Assembly: GCF_014705945.2 (NCBI RefSeq)
Contig: NZ_CP061538.1
Span: forward strand, 1,550,001-1,614,000
Source of the DNA: Rothia amarae
GTDB taxonomy: Bacteria > Actinomycetota > Actinomycetes > Actinomycetales > Micrococcaceae
DNA: 64,000 nt
Reading direction: 5' to 3'
The stretch's first letter is position 1; each line of letters starts with the position of its first letter. Positions 45,690 through 55,262 of the stretch are shown piece after piece. A program made the position numbers and the translations under genes. Under the pieces are notes generated by a model, which worked only from the letters and a program-made list of their open reading frames with translations, did no database searches and was not told where the DNA came from.

Positions 45690-46256
45690 ATGGAAACCTT
45701 CATACTTCTCAGCCAGGTAATAACTGTTCTCGAACAATTCAAGGAACAAATACCCGAGGTAAGAGGTTTCGCATATTCCCTTCCTGATTGGGTAAATGCT
45801 TGTGGATTCCCATACCACTCCTCCTATGCTCAACGAGTAGATGAGAGAGTTATTAAGGATTTGAAAATGTTCTCTGCTTTCATAGCAATGGCTGCGCGCA
45901 ACGGCGGAAATGATATGCAAGCAGCATTGCGCAGCAGATTCTCTGAAGAAGTTCGAATTCTCGTAGAAGCAATCGAGAACGACACGTCTTTGGATCCTGC
46001 ATTGCAGTCACATGCACGTGTACTTATTGACCACATACTTGAATGCTTACAATCAGTTGAATCGGCAGGGATGTTCAACCTTCGTGAGGCAGTGCAAAAA
46101 CTACGCATCTACGTAGATGCAGCTAGATTCCAAACTAAAGACGAAGACGCAAGAAAAAAGTACGATAAGTTTTATAATTTCTGCAGAGATGTCGCAATCC
46201 AGACGGGGTCCAGTCTTATTTCTGAACGAGTGCTTCTTGCACTATCTGGGAATTAA
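45690..46256 (+). CDS. Protein of unknown function, start codon uncertain
   Basis: The frame from ATG 45690 gives 188 residues, largely alpha-helical and soluble (LLSQVITVLEQFKEQIPEV, LRSRFSEEVRILVEAIEND). No family is recognised. The same frame stays open upstream to a stop at 45585-45587 and reads as coding (AALAEKFEQWNEEIENRVHE). The only start-like codon there is ATA at 45591, correctly placed ~10 bp after AAAGGA. The true product is then 221 residues, translated either from a rare ATA start or from an ATG damaged by one base change. The low GC and rare codons suggest acquired DNA, next to a toxin-antitoxin module. Confidence 0.55.
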   Translation: METFILLSQVITVLEQFKEQIPEVRGFAYSLPDWVNACGFPYHSSYAQRVDERVIKDLKMFSAFIAMAARNGGNDMQAALRSRFSEEVRILVEAIENDTSLDPALQSHARVLIDHILECLQSVESAGMFNLREAVQKLRIYVDAARFQTKDEDARKKYDKFYNFCRDVAIQTGSSLISERVLLALSGN

Positions 46257-46522
46257 CTTATTCAATCTACACAATAATGAGCTCATGATTTTCTCTTCGA
46301 GTAATGAATCGTGTATCTGAGCTCTGTTTTAGTAGCCGCCCACTCATCATCTGCTCGATTGATAAGCACGAATTAGATAGCGATGCGTAAATCGTAAGCT
46401 CCTACTAACGACATGCAGGACCAGAGGGGCTTTCATATGCTGAGGGATAGATAAATTGTAGATTTTTGGGTATAAAAAAACCTCTCCACTACGCTTCGAA
46501 CCTAGTGAAGAGGTAATTTTTG

Positions 46523-46596
<74 letters not shown>

Positions 46597-46718
46597 ATTG
46601 TTCTCAAGGTTTCCCTCAAGCACTCGTATAACTATACCCACCTTTAGGGTGAACGCAAAATTGAGATCACCCAAAATTAAAACTTTTTGGGGCGGTTTCA
46701 ATCACATTTACCCCTTGA

Positions 46719-46756
46719 GGTAGAGTCCCGGATCAAGTCGGCTCCGGGACTCTACC
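46719..46756 (-). terminator. Hairpin at the end of the der operon
   Basis: GGTAGAGTCCCGGA (46719-46732) pairs perfectly with TCCGGGACTCTACC (46743-46756), 9 bp after the der stop on the minus strand. No long T-run follows. Confidence 0.7.
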
Positions 46757-46764
46757 GGCAAGTG

Positions 46765-48369
46765 TTATCGACGGGTGCTCTTCGGGCGTCCGCCCTTGGA
46801 CGCTTTACCAGGTTTTGCTGCCTTGCGCTCACCGAGGGTCCGGCGTTCGCGAACGCGCATCGAGATTTCGATCGGTGTACCGGTGAAGTCGAAAGTTTCA
46901 CGCAGGCGGCGGACAATGAATCGGCGGTATCCAGGATCCAAGAAACCGGTGGTGAACAGAACGAACTTCGGCGGACGTGAAGAGACCTGCGTGCCGAACA
47001 AGATACGGGGCTGCTTGCCACCGCGCAAGGGGTGCGGATGTGCTGCCACAATCTCGCCCAAGAACGCATTAAAGCGACCGGTGGAGATACGAGAATCCCA
47101 TGCTTCAAGGGCGGTTTCCAGCGCTGGAACCAGCTTGTCCTTGTGCCATCCAGTGCGCGCAGAAATGTTGACGCGCGGTGCCCACGCTACGTGGGCGAGG
47201 TCGCGGTCAATCTCGCGCTCTAGCAGTTCGCGGCGTTCTTCATCGAGGGTATCCCACTTGTTGAACGCCAGAACCAATGCGCGGCCTGAGTCAACGACCT
47301 GCTGGATGATTCGCACGTCTTGCTCAGAAATCGGCTCAGAAACATCCAGCAAAACAACACAAACTTCAGAGCGCTCAATAGCGGTCTGAGTACGGAGTGA
47401 AGCGTAGAAATCTGCGCCCTTTGCCATGTGTACGCGGCGGCGAATACCTGCGGTATCTACAAAACGCCAGGGGCGATCGCCCAATTCGACGATTTCGTCC
47501 ACGGGGTCGCGGGTGGTGCCCGCTAGATCATTAACCACGGCACGTTCTTCATCAGCAAGTTTGTTCAGCAACGAGGACTTACCTACGTTGGGGCGTCCAA
47601 CCAACGCAATACGGCGGGGTCCACCCAGCGCTTCAGGTTCAGCATACTGCGAGTGCTCGGGTATCACCTTGAGCAGGGCGTCGAGCAAATCTGCCAAACC
47701 GCGACCGTGCACCCCAGAAACAGGGAATGGCTCCCCCATGCCCAGCGACCATAGCGCGTGAACTTCAGCTTCTTGATGCTCGGCATCGACCTTATTAGCA
47801 ACCAACAGAATAGGCTTCTTGACGCGGCGGAGCATACGAACGATCGCTTCGTCGGTATTTGAAATACCTACGATGGCGTCAACCACTAGCAGAACGACGT
47901 CGGCATGTGCAACAGCAATCTCAGCCTGCGCTGCAACCTGCGCGTCGATACCCTTGGCGTCAGCTTCCCAACCGCCCGTGTCAACCAGGGTGAAATCTTT
48001 GCCAGCCCACTCTGCCTTATACGATACGCGGTCACGAGTAACGCCAGGCTTATCTTCAACCACGGCTTCACGGTGACCGATAATGCGGTTAATGATGGTT
48101 GATTTACCAACGTTGGGGCGGCCCACGATGGCAACTACTGGGTCGGCTTCTTCGGGGTCGGACTCGTTGATTTCAAAGCCCCAAGAACCTAGAAGTTCCT
48201 GGTCTTCCTCATCGAGTTCGTAGTCTTCGAGCCCTGCTAGGAGAGCTTCGGCACGCTGTTCTGCGGTTTCATCATCAATTTCTGCGAGGCGTTCGGAGAC
48301 GTCATCTGAGCCACCGCCGAGGAATTTATCCTCATAATCGTCGCGTTCTGGAGTGATATTTTCTTCCAC
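46765..48369 (-). CDS. der: Ribosome-assembly GTPase Der (EngA)
   Basis: The essential double-GTPase helps 50S assembly. The two G domains start with [18 protein letters not shown] (~residue 81) and [18 protein letters not shown] (~257), each with DTGG/DTAG, NKVD/NKWD motifs, followed by the KH-like domain ([14 protein letters not shown]) and a basic tail. The first ~78 residues are an acidic extension not found in shorter homologues but common in actinobacteria. It is last in the parA-to-der run. Confidence 0.96.
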   Translation of the reverse strand: MEENITPERDDYEDKFLGGGSDDVSERLAEIDDETAEQRAEALLAGLEDYELDEEDQELLGSWGFEINESDPEEADPVVAIVGRPNVGKSTIINRIIGHREAVVEDKPGVTRDRVSYKAEWAGKDFTLVDTGGWEADAKGIDAQVAAQAEIAVAHADVVLLVVDAIVGISNTDEAIVRMLRRVKKPILLVANKVDAEHQEAEVHALWSLGMGEPFPVSGVHGRGLADLLDALLKVIPEHSQYAEPEALGGPRRIALVGRPNVGKSSLLNKLADEERAVVNDLAGTTRDPVDEIVELGDRPWRFVDTAGIRRRVHMAKGADFYASLRTQTAIERSEVCVVLLDVSEPISEQDVRIIQQVVDSGRALVLAFNKWDTLDEERRELLEREIDRDLAHVAWAPRVNISARTGWHKDKLVPALETALEAWDSRISTGRFNAFLGEIVAAHPHPLRGGKQPRILFGTQVSSRPPKFVLFTTGFLDPGYRRFIVRRLRETFDFTGTPIEISMRVRERRTLGERKAAKPGKASKGGRPKSTRR

Positions 48370-48422
48370 GTCGCAACCTCTTTTCTATGGTCTAAGTATC
48401 TGTGAACAGTCTAGTGCAGACA

Positions 48423-49091
48423 CTAGTTATTGATCTGTTTTTCAACAGCGGCAATCACCGCTGCAATAGTTTGGTCAAAATCAAGATCAGAAGAATCAAC
48501 CAGAGCAACGCCCTCGGCTGCCTCAGTGAAGTTGTTGACCTTGGAATCTTTAGCATCACGCTGCACAACCTGTTTCTGTAGGTCAGATGAGCTCTGGGTA
48601 CCGCCGAGCTGAAGCCCCCGGCGAGCCATGCGAACTTCTTCGGAGGCGGTGAGTAGAACCCGCGCATCGGCATCGGGAGCGACGACGGTGGTGATGTCGC
48701 GTCCTTCAGCGACCATTCCGCGGGGGGCGGCAGCGATTGCATCTCGCTGCATCTGAATCAGGATTTCCCGCACGCGCGGCACCGATGCTACGGCAGAAAC
48801 CGAACCCGAGATGCCGGGTTCACGGATTGCTTCTGCAACGTCGGTCTCCCCCACTACGATTGACTCCTCATCGGGGCTGGTGCCCTGGTGCAGGGGAAAT
48901 TTTTCAGCGGCGGCAATGATTGCCTCGGGATTCGTCAGATCAGTTTGCTGTTTTAGGCAGTACCAGGTGAGAGCACGGTACATTGCCCCGGTGTCGAGGT
49001 ACTGCAGGTTAAAGTGGCGTGCAACCGCCTTAGACACCGAGGATTTGCCTGAGCCGGAAGGTCCGTCTATTGCTACAACTAGCTTATTCAT
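48423..49091 (-). CDS. cmk: Cytidylate kinase
   Basis: The 222-residue enzyme phosphorylates CMP and dCMP. The P-loop is AIDGPSGSGKSSVSKAVARH; LQYLDTGAMYRALTW and MVAEGRDITTVVAPDADARV are the substrate-binding signatures. It lies between tyrA and der, 14 bp after tyrA, in the conserved actinobacterial order. Confidence 0.96.
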   Translation of the reverse strand: MNKLVVAIDGPSGSGKSSVSKAVARHFNLQYLDTGAMYRALTWYCLKQQTDLTNPEAIIAAAEKFPLHQGTSPDEESIVVGETDVAEAIREPGISGSVSAVASVPRVREILIQMQRDAIAAAPRGMVAEGRDITTVVAPDADARVLLTASEEVRMARRGLQLGGTQSSSDLQKQVVQRDAKDSKVNNFTEAAEGVALVDSSDLDFDQTIAAVIAAVEKQINN

Positions 49092-49104
49092 CTTTGCCTT
49101 TCTG

Positions 49105-50256
49105 TTAGCGAACGACCTTCCAGCCCGCGCTGGTGAGATCCTCTACTAGTTTTTCGTGTTCGTTGGGATTGACCGAAATTTCAGCCATGCCCACAGGTTG
49201 TCCGGGAGAATGTTCTAATCGGAGATCCTCAATGTTGACCCCGAGCTCCCCTATGTCGATGAGTAGCCGGGCAATCTGCCCCGGCGTATCGTCCACCAGA
49301 ACGGTAAGTTGCGAGAAAGCCTCGGGAGCCCCACCGTGCTTACCTGGAATCCTAGCTACCCCGGCGTTGCCTTCGCTCATGAGCTGGGCGATATCTAGGC
49401 GCGCTCCTGCAGCAGTGGGATTTTCTAAAGTTGTTATGAGCCGCTCCAAATCATCCCTCACCCCATGCAACGTGGGCACTATATTTTCTGAGTTTGCCGC
49501 TAAAATCTGAATCCACAATCCGGGGTCAGATCCAGCGATTCGAACGGTATCCCGCAGGCCTTGCCCTGCTAGCCCCAGCGCATGTAAGGGTGTTTCTTGC
49601 AAGCGCGACGCCATCAGAGAACTCATCACCTGGGGCACATGAGAAATCAGGGCGACCGCTCGATCGTGCTCTGCGGCGTCGAGGTAGGTCAGGGTGGATC
49701 CCATCTCAATTCCCAGTGTTTGCGCTAGTCGCACAGCAGTGGGCGAAACGTCTGGATGCTTGCAGACGACGAAAGGGCGGGAGGTGAAGAGCTCCCCGCG
49801 CGCTGCAACAGGGCCAGATTTTTCTCGACCAGCCATCGGGTGTGTACCTAGATAACGGGAAGTATCTACACCCGATTGTTGAACCTGTTGCAGAATCGAC
49901 AATTTCACCGAAGCAATATCAATGACAACTGCATGTTGCCAGAGGGTGAGCTGCTCGACCACGATTTGCGCACAAACATCCGGTGGCGCTGCAACCACCA
50001 CCAACTGAGGTTCGCTCCCCAGCAGTTGCCGAAGATCCGACGGCGCAACACCGCGTTCGGTAGCTACCGCGCGGAGGGAGCGACCCGCACCAATATCCTC
50101 TGCAATTGCTTCTATCGTCGGAGAAACATCAGAGAGATACACCGGTATCTTCTGGGCGCGCAAAGCCAAACCTACCGATGCCCCTAACAGACCGGTACCA
50201 ATAATGAGCACCGAACCAGCAAGGGCAGAGAGGTTTTGATCTTCTGCCAGTTCCAT
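49105..50256 (-). CDS. tyrA: Prephenate dehydrogenase
   Basis: The ~383-residue enzyme makes 4-hydroxyphenylpyruvate for tyrosine synthesis. The N-terminal Rossmann motif is VLIIGTGLLGASVGLAL; YLGTHPMAGREKSGP is the catalytic region with the conserved His; a C-terminal ACT domain (FSQLTVLVDDTPGQIARLL) probably senses an aromatic amino acid. ATG 50256 is chosen because GGGGAG lies just upstream; the frame extends to 50280. Confidence 0.93.
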   Translation of the reverse strand: MELAEDQNLSALAGSVLIIGTGLLGASVGLALRAQKIPVYLSDVSPTIEAIAEDIGAGRSLRAVATERGVAPSDLRQLLGSEPQLVVVAAPPDVCAQIVVEQLTLWQHAVVIDIASVKLSILQQVQQSGVDTSRYLGTHPMAGREKSGPVAARGELFTSRPFVVCKHPDVSPTAVRLAQTLGIEMGSTLTYLDAAEHDRAVALISHVPQVMSSLMASRLQETPLHALGLAGQGLRDTVRIAGSDPGLWIQILAANSENIVPTLHGVRDDLERLITTLENPTAAGARLDIAQLMSEGNAGVARIPGKHGGAPEAFSQLTVLVDDTPGQIARLLIDIGELGVNIEDLRLEHSPGQPVGMAEISVNPNEHEKLVEDLTSAGWKVVR

Positions 50257-50286
50257 TCGTTTCTCCCCTGTCAAGCGCAACGATTC

Positions 50287-51348
50287 TTACATATCTACCG
50301 AAGCAAGCAGTTCACCAATCTCAACCTTAGAAAGGTTTCGAATAGTGCCCTGTTTCTGCGATCCAATACGAACCGGCCCCATCTCTACGCGAACCAGCTT
50401 CTCTACGGGGTAGCCGACTTCTTCAAACATGCGGCGAACAATACGGTTCTTACCGGAGTGAATAACAACCTCAATCAAAACGTGACCGGGAGTTGAATCA
50501 ACCAGGCGGAAATCGTCAACTCGGGAGACGCCGTCTTCCAAACGAACGCCCTTCTTCAGCTGATTGCTCACACCCAATTCCACAGGACCGCGCACCTGCA
50601 CGAGATAGGTCTTAGGAATTTCATAAGAGGGGTGGGTCAAACGGTTAGCGAGTTCGCCGTCGTTGGTGAGAAGAAGCAAACCTTCTGTTTCAACATCGAG
50701 ACGCCCCACGTGAAACACGCGCTGATTCATAGATTTGCGCAAGAAGTCGCTAATGCAGGGGCGACCGTCGGGATCTTCCATAGTGGAGACAACGCCTGCA
50801 GGCTTGTTAAACGCCATGTAAACAAGCTTGTCATTGGTCTGAATAGTGATTCCATCAACTCGGACTGAAACCTCATCAGGGTTGACGCGAACACCCAATT
50901 CGGTGACTAGCTGCTCGTTGACTGTCACGCGACCTTCTTCAATCATTTCTTCACACACGCGGCGGCTCGCCACACCAGCTTGAGCCATCAGCTTCTGCAG
51001 GCGAACGCCTTCGTGGTCATAGAAATCGTAATGATCTACGGGGTCTGCCTTAGGACGACGCGGGCGGTGGGGACCAGCGTAGTTGCTATTCTTGCGGTTG
51101 TTAGGGCGGAACTCGCCGAATTCACCGGCAAAGGGCTTACCTGATTTAAATTTAGGCCCCTGACCCTTACCCGGTTTACGGGGGCCGCCGGGTGCACCAG
51201 GCTTAGCTCCCTTGTTGGAACCCTTGCCCTTGAATCCACCTGATTTTCCTCCGGGCTTGCCACCGCGGAATTCGTTATTCTTGCCGAACCCGCGACCTGC
51301 TCCGCCGCGTCCGTGGTTTCCTGCTCCGCTTCCAGTTCTTCCTGCCAT
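50287..51348 (-). CDS. rluB: 23S rRNA pseudouridine synthase RluB-type
   Basis: The C-terminal ~240 residues are an S4 domain (VRLQKLMAQAGVASRRVCEE) followed by a RsuA/RluB catalytic domain with the catalytic Asp in HVGRLDVETEGLLLLTNDGE and KTYLVQV. The first ~105 residues are a Gly/Lys/Arg-rich, likely disordered tail (repeats such as GGKPGGKSGG, KGSNKGAKPG) that should bind RNA non-specifically. Such tails occur in actinobacterial homologues. It lies 31-38 bp before tyrA, in the conserved scpB-rluB-tyrA-cmk-der order. Confidence 0.93.
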   Translation of the reverse strand: MAGRTGSGAGNHGRGGAGRGFGKNNEFRGGKPGGKSGGFKGKGSNKGAKPGAPGGPRKPGKGQGPKFKSGKPFAGEFGEFRPNNRKNSNYAGPHRPRRPKADPVDHYDFYDHEGVRLQKLMAQAGVASRRVCEEMIEEGRVTVNEQLVTELGVRVNPDEVSVRVDGITIQTNDKLVYMAFNKPAGVVSTMEDPDGRPCISDFLRKSMNQRVFHVGRLDVETEGLLLLTNDGELANRLTHPSYEIPKTYLVQVRGPVELGVSNQLKKGVRLEDGVSRVDDFRLVDSTPGHVLIEVVIHSGKNRIVRRMFEEVGYPVEKLVRVEMGPVRIGSQKQGTIRNLSKVEIGELLASVDM

Positions 51349-51433
51349 GTGTATTACCTTTTTCTCTCTTGTTCTCTGCGCAATGAGTGCGCTATCTGTC
51401 TGTTTCGCGGAGAAATAAACTCCGCTGAATCTT

Positions 51434-52267
51434 TTAGGGTGTTTCGGTTGCTAGTTCGATGTCGTCAATATCAGGTAAGTAGGGCGCCAAGGCGGGCAGT
51501 TCTTCTAAGGAACCTAAACCCAGCTTTTGAAGAAATACATCGGTGGTGATGTATTGATGAGCACCGGTTTCTGGTTCGGGAATGGTCTCTGCAATCAGTC
51601 CACGTTTGAGCAAGGTGCGAAAGGCAGCATCGGCGTTTACTCCGCGAACACTTGCCACATAACTTCTGGTCACCGGCTGTTGATAAGCCACAACGGTCAG
51701 AGTTTCCATAGCCGTTTTGGGGAGTTTTGCCGTGGAATCTCCCACCACAAACCGCTGCACCCATGGGCTGAAGTCATGTCGCGAGTAGAGCTTCCATCCG
51801 CCAGCGATTCTGCGTAGCTCAAACCCTCGGGGTTCGTGAACCGTTTGCCCGTCGTCGTATCCGTTATATTCGCGGTAAAGCTCGTCTAAGCTTTTTTCCA
51901 CTTCATATTCGGAAACAATCAGAGCCGAGGACAGCTCGCGTACGCTGACGGGCGCATCTGCAACTGCCAAAATTGCTTCAATAGCTGCTTTGACGCCCCC
52001 TGGGGTCAACTCAACCCGCGAGATAATTTCAGAACGCTTAACTTCCGTACGTGGTTTTTCCTGCTGCTGTTGCGCATACGATTCGGCGGTTTCGGGTTGC
52101 TCCCACGGATTATCTGGCGCTTCGGGAATCTCGGGAAGAGAATCCTCTACCTGCTGTTCAGGCGTCTCTGCTGGGGCGTCGTCCCCCTCCGGGTTCCATG
52201 CGCCCGTCGAGAGGATGGCAAGGTCGTCGTCCGTAAAATCGGGGTTTACTCCCGTTATATCGCTCAT
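51434..52267 (-). CDS. scpB: Segregation and condensation protein B
   Basis: The 277-residue winged-helix subunit of the SMC-ScpAB condensin has its family core at residues ~95-260: AIEAILAVADAPVSVREL, ALIVSEYEVEKSLDEL, YQQPVTRSYVASVRGVNAD and YITTDVFLQKLGL. The first ~90 residues are acidic and Pro/Glu-rich, longer than in short homologues. The start overlaps the scpA stop by 4 bp. Confidence 0.93.
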   Translation of the reverse strand: MSDITGVNPDFTDDDLAILSTGAWNPEGDDAPAETPEQQVEDSLPEIPEAPDNPWEQPETAESYAQQQQEKPRTEVKRSEIISRVELTPGGVKAAIEAILAVADAPVSVRELSSALIVSEYEVEKSLDELYREYNGYDDGQTVHEPRGFELRRIAGGWKLYSRHDFSPWVQRFVVGDSTAKLPKTAMETLTVVAYQQPVTRSYVASVRGVNADAAFRTLLKRGLIAETIPEPETGAHQYITTDVFLQKLGLGSLEELPALAPYLPDIDDIELATETP

Positions 52268-53121
52268 ACACTTGCCTCCTTCTGTAACTCAGGCACCGGG
52301 GATTTTTCCCCGACAGCGCTCACAGAAATTTCGCCCAGGGGGTTAGCTTGAGTTACCTCTACTGCCCCATTGCGTATCAGCTCCAACACCGCCAGAAAAC
52401 GATAAACGGCTATTTCGAATTCTCCGCATCCGCGAATGAGATTCGAAAAGGACTCCTGGGAATTTTCTACCAAGCGTTGCACAATGAAATTTTCTTCGTC
52501 CGCAATGGTAGTGAGGGGCTGGTGAAGGTGCCCTAGCTCAACCTGCGCCAAATTCTCATGCGGTTCATCTTCAAAATGCGAAGCACTCAATGCTTTCGCC
52601 GCTATCTGAGCAAATTCTTCGGGGCTTATCTCAAAAACCAATTCAGGTAAAACCTGGGCAAATTGGGGTTCTAAAGCAACATCTCGGGGAAAACGCTGCG
52701 CCTCGGATTCATAGCGTTCAGCGAGAATACCGGCTACATCGCGGTAAGCGCGGTACTGAAGCAACCGTGCAAAGAGTAGGTCACGAGCCTCCAGCAAAAC
52801 CACGTCTTCTTCTGATTCCACTTGACCGCGGGGAAGTAACCGTGCTGCTTTCAAATCGAGCAGAGTAGCGGCAGTAACCAAGAAATCGCTTGCTTGGTCA
52901 AGAGCGGTGTCTATCTGGCTCTCAAAAAGTTGGTTGATATAGTGCAAAAATTCATCGGTAACTTCGGCGAGCGCTACGTCGGTAATATCGAGTTTTCTGC
53001 GGGAAATAAGGGAAAGGAGAAGGTCAAAGGGGCCTTCGAAGTTCTGAAGTGTCAGGGTGAAGCCGGGTGTATTTTCGGCGAATTTTCCCTGCTGGTTGAT
53101 GATTGTTGTCGGTGCCCTCAC
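52264..53121 (-). CDS. scpA: Segregation and condensation protein A (kleisin)
   Basis: The 285-residue kleisin bridges SMC heads. The N-terminal FEGPFDLLLSLISRRKLDIT and FLVTAATLLDLKAARLLP are ScpA signatures, and the C-terminal winged helix includes AVYRFLAVLELIRNGAVEVTQ. It is coupled with scpB by overlap and preceded by parA with a 192-bp gap containing a hairpin. Confidence 0.94.
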   Translation of the reverse strand: MRAPTTIINQQGKFAENTPGFTLTLQNFEGPFDLLLSLISRRKLDITDVALAEVTDEFLHYINQLFESQIDTALDQASDFLVTAATLLDLKAARLLPRGQVESEEDVVLLEARDLLFARLLQYRAYRDVAGILAERYESEAQRFPRDVALEPQFAQVLPELVFEISPEEFAQIAAKALSASHFEDEPHENLAQVELGHLHQPLTTIADEENFIVQRLVENSQESFSNLIRGCGEFEIAVYRFLAVLELIRNGAVEVTQANPLGEISVSAVGEKSPVPELQKEASV

Positions 53122-53234
53122 GGCAGCGTCCTCTTCTCAAGCTATTGTCGAGATGTAAACTAGCTACTTATATTTTGCCCTGTGTTGGGGGGTAGTTTCA
53201 AGACTTCCCGGCGTTGTTTAGCCCACGCACAAAC

Positions 53235-53270
53235 CCGACGCGCGGTGCCGGGTAGGCGACCGCGCGTCGG
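53235..53270. repeat. GC-rich hairpin between parA and scpA
   Basis: CCGACGCGCGGT (53235-53246) pairs perfectly with ACCGCGCGTCGG (53259-53270). It may attenuate read-through from parA into scpA; no T-run is present. Confidence 0.55.
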
Positions 53271-53313
53271 TCATTGCGGGGTTGAGCAAGAAATTCTTTC
53301 GTTGCGGGAGCCT

Positions 53314-54174
53314 TTAGGGTGCTCCCCCTCGACTAATGAGTTCGCGGGCGAGCTGGCGATATGCCTCTGCACCCGAATGGTTTGAGGCGTAGGAAAGAAT
53401 CGGTTCTGCCGAGACGGTAGCGTCGGGGAACTTCACCGTGCGTTTAATAACGGTGTCAAATACTTTGTCGCCAAACGCGTCGATAATTCGCGCCAACACC
53501 TCTTTGGAATGCAGAGTGCGGGTATCAAACATGGTGGCAAGTACACCGTCGATTTGAAGTTTGGGATTGAGCCGGTCCTGCACCTTTTCAATCGAATCCA
53601 CCAACAGTGCCACTGCACGGAGGGCAAAGAATTCGCAGATGAGAGGAATGATCACGCCGTGGCTGGCGGTCAATGCGTTAACGGTAAGCAGACCCAGCGA
53701 AGGCTGGCAGTCAATCAGAATGACATCGTAGTCGTTCTCGACTTTACGCAAGGCTGAAGCCAAGACCTGTTCGCGAGCTACTTCGTTCACTAGCTGAACT
53801 TCTGCTGCAGAGAGGTCAATGTTAGCGGGGAGTAAGTCGATGTTTTCGACTTCTGTGGGCTGAATGACGTCGTGAATATCGACTTTGCGATCCATCATGA
53901 CGTTATATACAGTCAAATCTAGCTCGTGTGGATTTGCACCGAAACCAGCAGACAGTGCACCCTGCGGGTCAAAATCAACGAGCAAGACTTTACGCCCAAC
54001 TTCAGCTAAAGCTGCGCCAAGATTAATAGTGGAGGTGGTTTTACCCACCCCGCCCTTCTGGTTCACCATGGAGATAATGCGGGCGGGACCGTGTTCAGGT
54101 AGCGGCGCAGGATCAGGAAAGACACGCAAGGGGCGCCCTGTTGGTCCGAGCTGTTCGGCTCCATTTTCGGTCAA
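53314..54174 (-). CDS. parA: ParA/Soj-family chromosome-partition ATPase
   Basis: The 286-residue ATPase has the deviant Walker A motif QKGGVGKTTSTINLGAAL near residue 40, LLVDFDPQGALSAGFG, and Walker B YDVILIDCQPSLGLLT. It is first of the scpA-scpB run, where actinobacteria often have a ParA-like protein without parB. It is therefore probably not the oriC-proximal ParA but a Soj paralogue; xerD, its frequent neighbour, is 9 kb away here. Confidence 0.9.
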   Translation of the reverse strand: MTENGAEQLGPTGRPLRVFPDPAPLPEHGPARIISMVNQKGGVGKTTSTINLGAALAEVGRKVLLVDFDPQGALSAGFGANPHELDLTVYNVMMDRKVDIHDVIQPTEVENIDLLPANIDLSAAEVQLVNEVAREQVLASALRKVENDYDVILIDCQPSLGLLTVNALTASHGVIIPLICEFFALRAVALLVDSIEKVQDRLNPKLQIDGVLATMFDTRTLHSKEVLARIIDAFGDKVFDTVIKRTVKFPDATVSAEPILSYASNHSGAEAYRQLARELISRGGAP

Positions 54175-54268
54175 TGTTTTTCACCTTTGGGTTAGTTGAG
54201 TCTATTTCTGACTTTGGTCTTTACCTTCTAGATTACCGCTTTCACCCGTATTCTGAACAAATTGTGTT

Positions 54269-54979
54269 TCAGGCGAGAAAGCCCCTGAGGGAAAGACCTA
54301 GGAATACACAACCTGCCGCACCCAATAGCACCCCGTAAAGACCACGCAGATTGGCGGTCTTGAGGCGGTGAAACCCGTCTGTCATAACATGCGCAAATCG
54401 GGGATATTTGTTCCAGCTTGCTTCTATCAAAAGATAGGGGCCAACCATACTAACAACGAAGATTGCGTACGCGCATATCCACTCCACCGGGCTATGGCTC
54501 ACGCTTGATACGAGACGACCTGCTAAATACATGGTTGCCACAGAGCTCACTCCAATGGAGGAATTCAAATAACCTTCCAGCACAGCTTTGCGAGGGTACA
54601 GATGGGAGCCCTTCACCCGATGAGGTCGTTGAGGGAGTTTGCGGCGACTCCACATCACTACTCCAGCAAGCAGTAGGACGACGCCGGCGAAGATATCGAT
54701 GCTGTGGGTTAGCAGTAATTTAGCGCCCTCCGTGTGTACCGTGCCGATGAGATTTTGGGGATCCACAAACCGAAAGAGAAGAATGAGCGTACTCGCACCT
54801 AAAAAGATTCCCAACACAATCCATCGCACAATATGAATCCTGGGGGAATCGTTAATGAGAGCCAGAAAGGTGATGCTATAGAGGGCGGGGCTAAAGCCCA
54901 TCATCAGACCCATTCCCAACAACGCCGGTGCAGCCATCAAAATCTTCAGTAGTGCATCTATCACGGTATTTAGTATCAC
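54269..54979 (-). CDS. Multi-spanning membrane protein (GAP/LysE-like)
   Basis: The 236-residue protein has about six membrane segments: LLGMGLMMGFSPALYSITFL, IVLGIFLGASTLILLF, SIDIFAGVVLLLAGVVMW, SIGVSSVATMYLAG, AIFVVSMVGPYLLIEA, LLGAAGCVFLGLSL. The early GFSPALYS and mid-protein loop resemble the GAP (SAP) and LysE exporter group. The substrate is unknown. It stands upstream of parA on the same strand with a ~95-bp gap. Confidence 0.5.
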   Translation of the reverse strand: MILNTVIDALLKILMAAPALLGMGLMMGFSPALYSITFLALINDSPRIHIVRWIVLGIFLGASTLILLFRFVDPQNLIGTVHTEGAKLLLTHSIDIFAGVVLLLAGVVMWSRRKLPQRPHRVKGSHLYPRKAVLEGYLNSSIGVSSVATMYLAGRLVSSVSHSPVEWICAYAIFVVSMVGPYLLIEASWNKYPRFAHVMTDGFHRLKTANLRGLYGVLLGAAGCVFLGLSLRGFLA

Positions 54980-55262
54980 ATGCTCACCTCTTACGAAGCG
55001 GGGAGATACTCATTTCAAAGTTGGTGTTTCCTCGGGCAGTATGCATTTACCCTGAGTAAATCGTGATTCTTCCATGGTCGCATGATGAAATAACAGGTCA
55101 TACTCGGATTTGGACCCTCAACCTTTCGATGAACTGCAGGTTAATGCCCTAGTATTTTTCTTATCGCCTGTTAGGCACATCTCATCACACATTCTCCGAG
55201 CGCTTCCCCTTTGACGTTCTCGGACCGTCGGCGCATTGCGCGTCAAAGAAAGGCTCTGGCAT

